64,000 nucleotides of DNA, from assembly GCF_014905175.1 (NCBI RefSeq), contig NC_057793.1, forward strand, positions 6,510,001-6,574,000, written 5' to 3'. Source of the stretch: Aphidius gifuensis (lineage: Eukaryota > Arthropoda > Insecta > Hymenoptera > Braconidae). Below the pieces are notes generated by a model. That model saw only the letters and a program-made list of their open reading frames with translations, ran no database searches and was not told the DNA's origin. The first letter of the stretch is position 1. Every line of letters begins with the position of its first letter. This document shows positions 47,811 to 61,517 of the stretch, piece after piece. A program made the position numbers and the translations under genes.

Positions 47811-50800
47811 ATGACTGGGTTCGCAGGAGTCGTGTCGTAAGTACCTTCATAACAATACAATATTATTATTATTATTTTTATTATTATTAAAATATTATTC
47901 ATATTTTTTTTTTATTGCACAATAATGCAACTATCTGGCTTATATTGTGTTTATTTCTTTTTGATTAAATGAATGAATAACAATTGAAAGAAATTTTTTT
48001 TTTTTAAATAGTAAAACAATTGTTTAAAGGAAAAAAAAATGTCTGTTATTATTATTATTATTTGTTGGTTAATAAAAAGAGAGAAACAGGTGGAAAGATG
48101 ATGGCGCGAACAATCCGGATTTTCCCGTTATTTTCATGTATGACATGCCGTCGACCTTACTTGCATATAAATAATTTATTAAATTATTTAAAAAAATATA
48201 TTAAACAAATTATTAAATTATTGGATAATAATTATATTATTAGGAATTTGAATAATTATGTTGAAGGGGTGAAAGGAAACACACATGTTTTAATTTGGGA
48301 AAGAAAAAAAAAATCATACAGAGTTGGTTGGAATTTTTTTTTGGGTATAAAAATGAAAAAAAAAAAAATGAAAAATAGAAAGGAGATTTTGTTGTTGAGA
48401 ACTTGCTGTCTTGGGAATTTAACAAAGACTTGGTATGCCGGCTAGAAAATATATGTATATATATAAGCATTCACAACCACCGATTACGTTCACCCGAATT
48501 GCGCAATCTACTCCTCAACTTGTTTGTCTCTATGATGATGATAATAATAATAATATATATTAATATATGATATATATACTTTGACAGAAAAACCGCAATA
48601 ATTTTCAAACTCAAAAGCTTGACTTAATTATTTCCTCTCAGTTTAATATTAAGCCAGAAGTCACAACAATTTTCGGAGTAGTTTTTTTTTTTTTTCAAAC
48701 TTAAACTTGAAATTTTGAGGTTTTATTTGAATTGTTAACTTTAATGATACTAATTATTGATAATTTGAATAGTTTTTTAATTTTTATCAAGTTTTATCAG
48801 TGTGTGAAATTTTAATTTGATATACTTATGTTTATTTAAATAAATTTAGATTTTAGAAAATTTATTTATTTTATTATCTTCAGAAATATTATTTATAATA
48901 ATTAATAACAATAAAAATTATTGTTATTAAATTTTTTTAGTATTGAATTATAATCTTGTATTTAACGGTAATTTAATTTTAATATTTATTCATTATAATT
49001 GATTGATAGATTATCTGTTAAAATGCAAAAAGAAAAATAATTTTTAATTTTATTTTCCAATAGTTTTAAAGTTAAATTAATTAATTTATATATTCAATAT
49101 AAAATTATTGAGAATCATCATCACAATTTATTTATTTATAATCAGGTAATTTAAAAAAAAAAATTATTATATAAAAATATTAATTACATACTGGTAATTA
49201 TAAAGAATATTTAAAAAAAAAAAAAACGCAAATATCGTGTATCTTGTTGACTCATACCGAGGTCAACTTATTCAATGACACGTTTTGAATAATAAAAATT
49301 TTTCAAACTGAAAAAAAAAACCGTTAGTGTTTTGCCACTGAAGACAGAAAATATTATTACTAAAATTTTATTTTTTAAATTTAGAAGTTTATCGTTAAAA
49401 AAAAGAAGCAGCAATTTAATATTTTTCGAAATTCTACCATTATTTCAAAAATACCCCTAATTCTTTTACACTAATATACTGATAATAATATTATTTTACA
49501 ACTAAAAAAAATGTTAATTAATTAATTCAATTACATTACATTAATATTAATATAATAATTATTATATTTTTCTAAATTTTATATAACATTAATTTATTTT
49601 TAAAAATTTTCTTTGATTTAAAATAAAAAAACAAATGATATAATATTACTATTATATTTTTCTAATGAAATAATTTAGTTTATTACATTTAATTTTTGAT
49701 AAACATGAGTTTATTTATGATTATTTAATAAACTGATGAATGTTGATGTCATATTTGATATGACATATATATTGATTTGATCGTATCAACGATGGGAATG
49801 TATTATGTGGGAAGATTTATATTGATATTGAGCCCTCCTCCTCCTCAATATCATTTTATGAATTAATGAGAAAAAGGGAATTTTATTGATTTCATCATTT
49901 ATCTTTTCATTCTCTCAATTTTCTCTCTCTTCTCTCTCTCTCGATTAAATTTTGTTTCCTTGTTATGTGACACTTTAATATCCGTTGTTTTATTGAATAA
50001 ACAGCTCATTAACTTAATTTTGAATTTTCAATTTATAAATTAGCAATAAATAAATATTACAACTTTTCAAATAATATATTTAATGTGATTTTGTTGTGAA
50101 AGTGTCAATGACATTGAGGAAATAACATAACACATGAGAGAGATTTAATATATGTATTACTTTTACTTTACTTCTTATATGTGGAAGCTTGATCTAGTTT
50201 TTTTTATATTTAATTTCCGGATTTATATAGGTATATACGCTATTTATACATACCTTTATATGACTACTATATATTTTCTTTTTTTTTTTATCAATACGAA
50301 ATTTAATGTCCACTTCAGTGGTCGTGGGTTTTTTTGAATGACAATGTTACTCTTTGGCTTTTATTTTTTTTTTCTCTTTTGGATTTGGTATTTTTTGCAA
50401 AGTGTTGTGTTGGTTTAATAATATATTTCTAAATAAAAACTTCACGAAATTATTATGCTAAAATACAAACAACATCTAAATATAATTGTTCTAAAATTTA
50501 TAAAAATTAATTTCAATTGTTTCTATTTTTTTTTACAATTTTATAATTTGCCATTATCTGCAGACGAAATTCGGGACTTTTTACTGCAAGTTATATTTGT
50601 TAAAAAAAAATATTTCTAAATAAAAATTTCATGAAATTATTATTCTAGTATCTAAACAACACCTAAATAAAATTGTCCTAAATTTTTTAGAAATTAATTT
50701 CAATTATTTTTATTACAAAACTTAATTAATTAAATTTTCATCAAAAAAATAAATAATTCCCTATAAATTTTCTCCACAAAAGCTACAAATATTTTCTAAA

Positions 50801-53800
50801 ATTTTTCCAAAATTACAATCTCGTAAAAAGTAAATAATAAAAAATATTTAAAACAACATTTTTATTTGGTTTGAATTTTTTTTCGTTTCGTTTTTTTCAT
50901 CTTTATTATCATTATTTGATACTTGTTTAATTTGCATAAAACCCACTAATGAATGTCTCGTCTCACTTATTGTCATCTTTTTTCTAAACACTCAAACTTA
51001 TGTTTCCCACAAACACTCAATTTTTTAAACATAAAAAAAATAGAAAAAGTATATTATGAAAAATAGTCACGTACAAATTCTTCAAGCACATTATTTTTTT
51101 TTTTTTCATTTTATTTATCTCTATTTTTTTCTCTTGTCATTTATTCATGCCAAGTATCACTAACTCTTTATTTAAATTTATCAAACTCAATTTAGAAAAA
51201 AGAAAAAAAAAATAATATCATAAATCTAGATTTAAAAAATGATGATAATTATTTAAAAAAATATATTTAATATTTTTTCTTTTTGGTAAATAGGCTATAT
51301 TTTTTGTATGAAAAAAAAAATATTTAAGGAAATATTTGAAGGAGAAAAAAAATATTAAATTGGCAGTAATGTAGATTTATGTAGAGTAACATGTATGGAA
51401 TTTAGTATTTTTGAAATAACGTTTAGTCCTAGCTCGATCGACATCCGGGACTCTTGAGAGTCTCGGTGCCTAGCTGGGGATCTAGCTGGGGGCCAATCCA
51501 CCTTGCACATTTGAGATGACGCCAAGCCTCTTTTCTTCTTCCCTCTTTTTCTTTTCATATTTTTTATTTTCTCTTTAATATACATTTTTTTTTTTGTTTA
51601 ACTCCCCCAGGTTGATGGTGATGGTGGTGGTTCTTCCTCACTTAGTTTCTTACCACTAACTCTAAATGAAATTGCAGACTTTCTGCTTCATAAATCAAAA
51701 CTTCCTCAATGCAACTCCGAGAAAATAATAAACATGCATGCGGTGTTTTTATTTTCAAGATGTATTTTTTTTCTTTTTTTTTTTTGTCATTTGATATTTT
51801 AATGTTACTTGAAAAATCACAGTTACTTTTTCTTTTTCGGTTATTAATTTTTATTTTTTTACTTTTTTTAAAATATATTTTTGTACAATTTTTTTTTGTT
51901 GTTGGATACACATGAACAAGACAGATATAATTTAAAAAAAAAATTAAGGCATTATTTAAATTAGAAATATAAAGATTACCATGTGATTTTATTTTTTTTA
52001 ATTTTTATATTTGGCAAGACCAACGGAAGCAAATTCTTCAGTCTTGCAGAAATTTTTTCGCGTTGGTCTAAAAGTTTTAAAATTTATTTAAACATGAAAA
52101 TTTACATGATATTATAAATTTATTAATTAAATAATGTTATATTCAAATTTTTTTAAAAGTTTGATGATAGTTAATTGATTTAACGTTTTTTTTAATTCAC
52201 GTACTTTGTTAGTTTGAGCTTGGGAATTTTAATGTATTTAGAAATTTGAAATTACTCGTGAAATTTGAATTTACATGATATTAAAGTTTTATTAGTTGAA
52301 TAATATCATAATTAAGGTTATTTTACAAGTTCAAATAATGTCAATTAATTAATTTTTTTGTAGCTTTATATTAAGTTAATTTATTTTTAAAATATTTATT
52401 AATTTAACATTTAAAAATGAGTATTAAAATTAAAATTCACATGATATTATGCTTTGGATAATTAAATAACATGTTTATTAATTTTTTTTGTAAATTAGAC
52501 TGATAGTAATTAATTTATTTTATTTATATTTTCAATTTTTTTTTATTTAGCCAATTTGACAAATTTTTTAATTTATCTCAAAATTACAATATACATTGTA
52601 TCATTATTTTTAGCCAATAATATATTTTTATTTATTCAAATAAAATAACAATTAAATCATTTTACAAATAAAATATAATAAAAAATCTTTACATCAATTT
52701 TTTTTTATAAAATCTTTTATTATTTATCGTTAAAAAAAAAAAGCAGCAATTTAATTTTTTTCAAAATAGAATTTTCCACAATTTTAAAAATAATAAAAAT
52801 CATTTAACATATATATTATTCAAACAATTAATTATTCCAAAGAATATATGTTCTTTAGAATATAAAAATAAATCATCAATGTTTTTTAGATTTTGTAATA
52901 TAATACCAATGCTGCAGTATATAATCTAGCTTAAAAAAAAAAATACATAACAACTAGATTTTATTAAAGGTATTTCTAATTAAAAATTAAAAAAAAAATC
53001 AACAACCATATAGCTTGTGTTTTTAAATAACTTAAAAATAGCATACTAATTTTCGTGTTAAAAAAAAATAAAAAAAACACAGTACACTCCACATATTTAT
53101 TACTACAACGAATAATGAAGGATATTAGCGTTTGCAATGCTCATTTATGTGTTGTTATTGCTGCACAAATGCTTTTTACTATACACACATATATAAAAGC
53201 TCTGAAAAAGCACACCAGTATGACCATAATGAACCCTGTATAATAAATGTACCAAACGAATTTCTATCTCTCTGCAAATATATAAATATAGTATATATAC
53301 TGCACATATATATTAACTTGATGTCTATTGAATTTTCATATGTGACACTTCTAAATACAAATTAATTACAAATATCAACAAGTAGATACAAATGTTATAA
53401 TAATATCCTAACAAACATATATTAAATCAAATTTTCATTATCTTAATTAGTCATACACATACATATAAACTTGTGTTCTACATATATTTTAACTTAAATT
53501 TAATTCATCATAATTTAATACACAAAATTATTATCATTATTAGTATGTGGTAAGTTAAAAAAAATTATGTGAGAATTTACAAGTCTCAAGAGACGAGTAT
53601 TTCACTTTATTTCGTGAGAAAGAAAAAAATTAAATAAAACTAAAAAGGCAATTGTAAGAAAAAAATAAAAATTATATATTACATCAGGAATGTTGTGTAT
53701 ATAATTAAAGTTATGATGATGTTGATGATAATGTTGATGATGAAGATTAAGATGAAGATAATTTGTCATTGATAATTTAATTATGTGTTTTATATATTTG

Positions 53801-56800
53801 TTTATAAATTTAATATACAAAGATGTTGTTTGTTTGCTGACTGACAAGAGCAAATTTCAAATGCTCTTAAGAAGAAAATAACTTTTGGCAATGGCTTTGC
53901 AAAACTAGCAGCAGTAACAGCAGCAAGCAAGCATCTGTATATATCAAGTTTTCCTATCTATCTGTATGCAAAAGACACTTTATCCAGTTTGTACTACCAC
54001 CATCATCACCACCACCATCCCTATCTCAACATGAATTCAATGCTTTACTATGTATACATATATGTATTATATATATTTCGTGATGTTCAGTTTACTTGTA
54101 ACTATTCGTATACGTGACCAACGACCAAACCAACCCCTATAGTACAATGACGACAGATGTTTCAAACTACTTGTTTGGTACATTTTCCAATACGAAAATG
54201 TCAACTAATCATAAATGATATTATCGAAGATAATAAAATATCAAAAAATTCAACAACAGTTGACTGGAATTTTAAGAATAAATAAATATATTGAATGATA
54301 TATTATGCAAGTCAAAAAATATTAATGCTAGGGGTTTTGAAATTATTCATTTGTTTTAAAGTTGAAGAAAATTAATTTGAAAATAATAATTTTGATATTT
54401 TTATGTTTATTTTAATTTAATGATGTTATAAGTAAATTATTATGGTAATAAATTTGGTTAATTTTTTTTTTTAAATGTTTTTAACGACCAGACAAATGGA
54501 AAAAGTTTATTTTTTTCTACGTTGATTTGTGCAATTTTAAATTATTGTTTTAATGATAGTTAACATAATATTATGCATTTAGTATAGATCAATAATATCA
54601 CAAGTAAATTGTCTGTAATTTTAGATAATTATTAATCATCTAGTTTTTTTTTTTTTTATTTATGAAATTTATTTATTTTCATATTTATCCAATTTAGTTA
54701 ATTTTTTAATTTTTTAATATATAACAATTTACATTGTATTATTATTTAAACACAATAATATTAATTTTTTTTATACTTTTATAAAATAATTAGTAAATTA
54801 ATCTGCAAATTGAATATAACAAAAAATTATTAAATTAATTTTTTATTGGGAAAATGAAAGGAGACAGAATTATTTTGCAATGAAAATATAACAAAAATAA
54901 TAAAAAGTCACACTCTTATCATTCAATTAAAATTTCATACATTTTCTTTTTAATTTAAAGAAGAAAAAAAAACCTTTATTACACAACGTAATATAAAAAA
55001 TTAAAAAAAAAAAAAAACAATATAATATTATATGTAAAGCAATTTATAAAGTCTGAACTCATTAAAAATCGTTAAACAAAATTAATTAAATTTTCTACTT
55101 TTATATAATCACTTGAAAATTAATAAACGATAATAAATTAAAATATAAAAAGTGTGAATTATATATACATACATATATTTTTTTTTCCTTAATTAAAATT
55201 TAAAAAATAAAATTCAGCTTTATTTGTTCTATTTATAATTTTTTTTATTTAAAAGTTAAGGGTAAAAGAAATAGTGGCTTTCTTCTATAAAAACTCTTTT
55301 AATGTTCATTATGAAAATACCACTTGCCATGTGCACCTGGTGATAATGAAAGTAAATGAATGAAAGCAGTGAAAAAGCCGAATGGCTTGTCGTAAGTCGT
55401 AACTCAACGTGGACTATAGAATTAAATTGTAGACGACTTTGATAACGAGAAATTGTGACTAAAATAATTTTCAATAGCCCGACTAACTAACGAACAATTC
55501 CAAATATCCATTGTGTATCTTGGAAAGCATAATAATTAATTTTTTTCAATTGAATGATTCTTCTTGTCATAAATTCATCTTGAAAGTATTCAACTAAAAA
55601 AAAAAAACAATTACAAAAGTTTTATATATAATTTACAATTAGAAGGAAAAATATATATTTTTTTTTTTCAAAATGAATAAACAAGTAATGAGAGTAAAGT
55701 TTTAAATGATATGTGGCGAAAAAAAGTTTTGCAATAAAGTAGTAGATAGTAACTCATCATGATAAAAGCTTGTTAATTTATTTTTTTTGTTTTTTTTTTA
55801 AAGCTGTTTTTTAAACTTTTAACAAGTAGGACTTGGAAAAATGTTTAAAACTTTATTGTATTTATATTAATTATTTGTAAAATATATTTTTAAATTTTAT
55901 TTTTGGTTATAAAATAATTTGATTTTTTGGATGACAATGTTTTATAATGGGTAATATATATTTTTGGTGATTTAATTGTGATGATTTTTGAGCTGATGAA
56001 AATTAAAATCATAGAAAAATTGACGGGGATTGTTAATCAAAAAATTAATGAAATTTAAATTAATAAGTTACGTTGTTTTATCTTTTATGATTTTATTGAT
56101 TCGATAATATTGGATAATAAAGTTTCTCAAGAAGTTGGAATAATGAAAATTAATTGATTTAGGATATTTTTTTTTTTAATATTATTTTCAATTTTCTGAA
56201 TTCAAGCTTGAAAATTTATCTTTATTTAAAAATTTGTAATTGAATTTTACATGATTATTATTTGTCTATTAATTGAAAATCATTGTACCAAAATGAATTT
56301 GCACAAGTTTGAATTTTATGTTTTCTTAAATCATCGAGGGAAGACTGTTCTATTACTGAATCTATATACTGTCTTACAAATTATTTTACAAGTTAAAACA
56401 ATGTTATAATTAATTAATTTTTTCGTAGCTTTATATTAAGTTAATTTATTTTTAAATTATTTATTGATTTAACATTTAAAAATGAGTATTAAAATTAAAA
56501 TTCACATGTTATAATGCTATGGATAGTTAAATAATATGATTATAAATTTTTTTTGTAAATTAGACTGATAGTAATTAATTTATTTTATTTATATTTTCAA
56601 TTTTTTATATTTAGCCAATTTGACAAATTTTTTAATTTATCTCAAAATTACAATATACATTGTATCATTATTTTTACCCAAAAATATATTTTTATTTATT
56701 CAAATAAAATATAATAAAAAATTTTACCAATTTTTTTTATAAAATCTTTTATTATTTATCGTTAAAAAAAAAAGCAGCAATTTAATTTTTTTCAAAATAG

Positions 56801-57678
56801 AATTTTCCACAATTTTAAAAATAATAAAAAATCATTTTACATATATTATTTAAACAATTAATTATTCTAAAGATCATATTATTTTGATTAAAAATTAATC
56901 GAGTTTCTATTATTATACAACAAAAATTTTAAATTAAAATTTAAAATATATTTACTTCCTGTCTCAACATAAAATCTTCATTTTTAAATATCAATTTTTT
57001 ACCAAAGCTGTATTCGACATTTTTTGAAATATCATTTATATATACATACATCATTTGACGTCCCAATAATTATCACCCCAGTGTAAATATATATTTCGAA
57101 ATATTGATTCGAAATTAATACAGTTACTATTCATATATAACTCGCCCAATATCAACAAACTTTTTAAAAAAACTCTGAAATCCTATAGAAATAATTCTAT
57201 TCATACTGATTTAATAATACATAATATGAAAATATTAAAATACAACAAAATTTTGTGAACCAAAGAATATAAAAAAAAAATAACGTCCAGAAAAAAAAAA
57301 AGTCTTGCAATGTCAATCCGATATTTGAATTTCCTTTCTTTATTTTCCATTGAGATGTTGGAAGTTTGCAAACTTGACTAAGAAATACATTTCAATCTTT
57401 TCCTCAGCATTCTGACTATACATTTTATTTTTTTTCTCTTTTAATTTTTTTTTTATTTCTTTTTCATCATTTTCCTTTTTCATTTATTTATTTCTACTTG
57501 CCCTATCCTTTTGTTTTTTTTTTTTCTTCATTTTATTTTCTCTTTATTCAATTTATTATGTTCAAATATAATCAAAAAATAACTCGTGTTTAAATGAAAT
57601 ATTTTCTTTCTATTTACAGATTCAAAAAGAAGAGCATTTTCTTTGTCGTATTTATTTGGCATTTGTCTTCATGCATTG
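47811..57678 (+). CDS. first two coding exons of a secreted or membrane protein gene (runs off the window)
   Basis: Exon 1 (47811-47836) is ATG ACT GGG TTC GCA GGA GTC GTG TC before a GTAAGT donor. Exon 2 (57620-57678) follows a TTTACAG acceptor and ends at a GTAAGT donor. Spliced, they give MTGFAGVVSFKKKS followed by a hydrophobic run (IFFVVFIWHLSSCIG), a signal peptide or signal anchor with a basic n-region. The phase is open (one extra base), so further exons must lie beyond exon 2. None is recognisable before 64000, implying a second intron over 6 kb. Very long introns after a signal-peptide exon are typical of insect neuronal receptor, channel and adhesion genes, but the protein cannot be identified from 28 residues. 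Confidence 0.55.
51415..51545. promoter_or_regulatory. GC-richer island inside the long intron
   Basis: The least AT-rich stretch in about 10 kb. It contains a hairpin, CCGGGACTC-TTGA-GAGTCTCGG (51445-51466, eight pairs and one mismatch), a direct repeat of CTAGCTGGGG/TCTAGCTGGGGG, and a CCAAT word. The minus-strand ORF is short and Lys/Arg-rich. It may be an enhancer, a noncoding RNA or an alternative exon. Confidence 0.4.
52096..52852 (+). repeat. AT-rich interspersed repeat, copy 1 with tandem monomers of about 165 bp
   Basis: Begins with three tandem units marked by TTACATGATATTA-type words at about 52102, 52271 and 52435. It continues through GTAAATTAGACTGATAGTAATTAATTT-like sequence, CAATATACATTGTATCATTATT and a GTTAAAAAAAAAAAGCAGCAATTTAA end. 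The part from 52318 matches 56381-56875 closely. Confidence 0.7.
54311..54850 (+). repeat. AT-rich interspersed repeat, copy 2
   Basis: Nearly identical to 61518-61985, apart from an extra stretch of about 90 bp (about 54478-54565). Its 3' half (ATCCAATTTAGTTAATTTTTTAA, then AACAATTTACATTGTATTATT) is a diverged relative of the corresponding part of the copies at 52 and 56 kb, so all four appear to be one family. Confidence 0.65.
56215..56875 (+). repeat. AT-rich interspersed repeat, copy 3
   Basis: Collinear with copy 1 from 56381 onward, including GTAGCTTTATATTAAGTTAATT, AACATTTAAAAATGAGTATT and the AGCAGCAATTTAATTTTTTTC end, in the same orientation. It differs by scattered substitutions and small indels. 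A monomer-like TTTTACATGATTATTATTTG word precedes it. Confidence 0.7.
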
Positions 57679-58874
57679 GTAAGTTTAAAAAAATCCATAA
57701 AATTATTTATAAAAAATAAAAAATAAATATAACACGTACAATATTCAAATATATATTTTTCATATTCTTTGATCTTTCATTTTTCAATCTATTACTATTA
57801 TCATTATTTATTTTTCAAGAAATAGAAATACATAAAAAAGCCCATTTTATCAAGTTTGAAAAAAAAATAAATTGATTTATATATATATTTTAAAAAAATA
57901 AAATCGCCCACGCCATATAACTACTTACATAGTAAAGATATATATCCTTTTACCACTTCTCTCAATATACGAAATAAGAAAAAAAAAAAAATAGTAATAA
58001 AAAAAAAAGTGGTTTAACCGGAAGCTTTACAGTTCGTCTCGTATCGTTTGCCCGAAGGCAACGCATGGAAAAACACTTTTCTCTCAAGACATGTCTTTTT
58101 CAAAAAAAATTCACAATACCGTGAATAACCTATTGCAGACAATCTTATATATATAGGTATATATTAATATTACATATTACATACATTTACAATGACCAAA
58201 TACCATTAAAATTATAACAAAAAAAATTTAAAAAGAAAAAAAGTATTTTATTTTAAATTATATTATCATTATCATCATATAACAATAAATAATAATAATA
58301 TAAATATTTATATAATTAAAAAAAATAAATTAAATAATATAGCTAATTTAATTTATTTATTATTAATACTAATAAACAAATAATTTTATAAAAAAAGAAA
58401 AAATATATTTTTCAACTGAAAAATAAAATTATGATGAATTTATTCATCATAATGAAATTTGTTATGATTTTTTTAAATTTATGTTAATATATATTTTTTG
58501 TTTATTATTAAGTTTGTTATTTAATGATAATTATGAAAATATTGTTATTCAGTTTGAATAATTACAAATGAGCTTTGACGGCGTTCATTCAATTGAATTT
58601 CGTGGAGAGAAACAGTTAAGCATACGACCAAGTATATATATTATATATATTTACTAGACTAGATGTATATATATGTAAATTCATATCGTATTTGTATGTA
58701 TGTATGTACAGACTGATTGTAAATGTATGTATGCACGGGTCCAGAGACTGCATCAGGACTAGGAGAGTGAATCCGCAACTCAAATGTTGTCGCGCAGCGA
58801 GCAAGCTATATCGATCGTAGTAGTAAAAGCCAAAGGTATATATGAGTTACAGGTATATATATTTATACAGTTAC

Positions 58875-59470
58875 TCATGTTATCACCATGACATCATAAT
58901 GATAATCATGTTGATGATGTTGATGATGATTGTCATCTCTGTCATCATCATCATCATCATATTGTACAAATATATAAATGCTTTTTGTTATTTCAAAAAC
59001 TTGGGCTATTTATATACCCAATTTTTTTTGGATTATATGGCTGAATGACTTTATAAAAACACAAGATGATGATAATAATGATGATGATAATGATCATTGT
59101 ATTATTTTATATCTATTTTGTTTATTATTATTAAATAATTGAATTTATTTTTATTTTTTTGTTATATTTTTTGTTATAAAAATATTTATGAAAAGGCAAG
59201 ATAATTATGTTGATGATTATCATCATCATCATCATCATGTACATATTTAATTATTATTAAAAAAATTTAACCAATTTTTATTATTCATCCATTCGATAAT
59301 ATTTTTATTATTTTTTATTATTAAAGAGTTGAAGGGATTTATCCATGGATGTCACTAAATTTGTTCATGAATAGCCTCTCATTAAAGGCTTTATAAAAAT
59401 ACAAGATTCAAGATGATGATGATGGTGATGATAATGATTGTCTTCATCATCTTGTATATATATAATTTTT
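58875..59470. repeat. GAT/ATC trinucleotide clusters in three diverged units
   Basis: Clusters of GATGAT and ATCATC words occur at about 58900-58965, 59065-59095, 59205-59240 and 59410-59452. The phrase CTTTATAAAAA(C/T)ACAAGAT recurs at about 59049 and 59391. TTATTATTAAAAAA-type sequence follows the second and third clusters. GAT runs next to ATC runs can fold into hairpins. Confidence 0.55.
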
Positions 59471-61517
59471 ATTATTATTAAAAAATTAGTTGCAATTTTT
59501 ATATCTTTTTTTTTTCTATATATCCAGTTTTATTATTTTTTAATTTTCAAGACTCAAAATGTAAATTAAAAAAAATAATAAACGTGTTAATGATGATTAT
59601 AATTATAATTATTTTTTATCTCTTTCATTATGATAAAAAAAAAAATTAAATTATGTTTGCTTGTTTTAAATTTATCAAACATATGATCTTTCGTTTTTAT
59701 ATATTTTTTTTTTCGTTTTTTTTTGTGATAAATGTATGAATCAAAATTATTATCATGATTGTACAGTAGGTGTTTGTTTAGTTATTTAAATATAATATTC
59801 TCTTTGTAATATTTATTCAAAAGTTTTTTAGGATTATTAAATTGTTTTTTAAAATATAATAATAATCAAAAAATAAAACAAACAAAAAGTCCGTTGAGAC
59901 AGGATGATAGTTATGTATATTGTTGTTGTGAACACAAAGAATCATGGGGTTTCATGAGATTGGACATGGGGTTTATTGTTGTGTGTATATATTTTATCTA
60001 AAAAAAAAAAAAAAATATAAAGTAGTGGTTTGGGGTAAAATGGACATGAACGAGTTTCCGATAACGTTGAAGTCAACCAAGCACATTTATCGGATAATGC
60101 TTCTCATATTGTATTCCTTTATTTCGGTTGTTTTTTTTTTTTAAATTTTTTTATTTATTTATTTCGTCTTGTTCAATTCTATTAGTATAGATGTCAATTC
60201 CACGAGTGCTTGTATCCACATCATTGGCATGCACAAAACATTTTACTAAAATTGACGAAAAAAACAAAAAACAAATCAAAGTCACTAAATATTTCCAGAT
60301 ATTTTAAAATCATTATAGTTTTAAATTTAATTAAATTTAATCTGAAAAATCTGAAAATAATTTGATTAGAGCTTTTTTATAAAAAAATATTACGTGAAAA
60401 TTTCATCTCAAATTATTGAGACGAAATAATTATGAAATATGAGTCCAGATAAATTAAGAGGAAAAATCTATAGTTTATACTAGAAATATTTCGTTTAAAT
60501 TTTATCGTAAAACAAATTATTTTCTTATCGAAAAAAAAAGCATAGAAAAATTTTATGCAATATGAAAAGCTCACAAGTTATTCTTGTAATATATAAAATA
60601 CACACTATGGCATAATTACATTTTAACGAATGCGAAATAAATAATGAAAAGAAAAAATGAATAAAAAAAAATAAAACAAATAGCAACCCTGTGTTATACG
60701 TAATTCTTTTTAATTTTAAATTTTTTTTTCACAATGTGCAAGAGTAGTTAACCAGCGAGGACGTGTAATTTTCTACGCAAACAAAAAAAACATAAAAATA
60801 ATAATAAAAATTAAATTGAAAAGAAAAAAAAAATAAAATTTTAGTATACACTGAGGAGTTTATAAAATAAAGTTAGAGAGATAGACAGTTGAAATATGGT
60901 AGCTAGTGAAAAATAGGGGTAATTATTTGCAGGATAAAAAAAAATAATAAAAATATAGAAAAAAAAAAATCTTTTAGAGTTCATTTGAACCCTGATAATT
61001 GGATCTACAATCAAACAGTAGAAAATTCTTTTTTTTTTTCATGACTAAAAAAAAAAAATTGAATGAGATAAAAAATTGAAAAAATAAAAAAAAAAACAGT
61101 TAAAAAATATAGAGGTATTTAATCAAGTGGTGGGATGTATATAGAGAGGTGCATGAAAAAGCCAATATTCCAGGTGACTGAGTGACACAAGTGACTTCGA
61201 TTCATCGGGTAAATTGAATTAACTATACACAGAGGTGCCGGAAACCCTAAGTAATTTTCACACCCTAAATTCAGCCGTTTTACTATGTTGACATATAAAT
61301 TTACTTAAATATACAAAAGCCTATCAATTTAATAGAAGCTTTTTTTCTTATCTCATATATTTTATCTTGATAAGAAAAAAAAAATGTTTATACTTTCAAT
61401 CAATATGACTCTACCAATATATTTATATTTGTCTTATTTATTTTGTTTACTTTAATTTAATTCTTATGGGACTTGTTTTTTTTTATTATTATTATTTAAG
61501 ATAAATGAAATGTCAAT

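Larger units (their letters stand above)
47837..57619. other. 9.8-kb intron of the signal-peptide gene
   Basis: AT-rich DNA containing repeat copies (listed separately), a GC-richer island at 51415-51545 and moderately complex patches at 48090-48160 and 55300-55480. None has convincing coding potential. The ORFs over them are low-complexity or lack splice context. Confidence 0.5.

Noticed and set aside
51642..51915. Overlapping Lys-rich and Phe-rich ORFs on opposite strands
   Set aside because: Both are readings of poly-A/T tracts inside the long intron.
59944..60144. ORF starting MGFHEIGHGVYCC
   Set aside because: Contains a poly-Lys reading of an A-run, no domain and no acceptor or donor in a consistent phase with the upstream gene.
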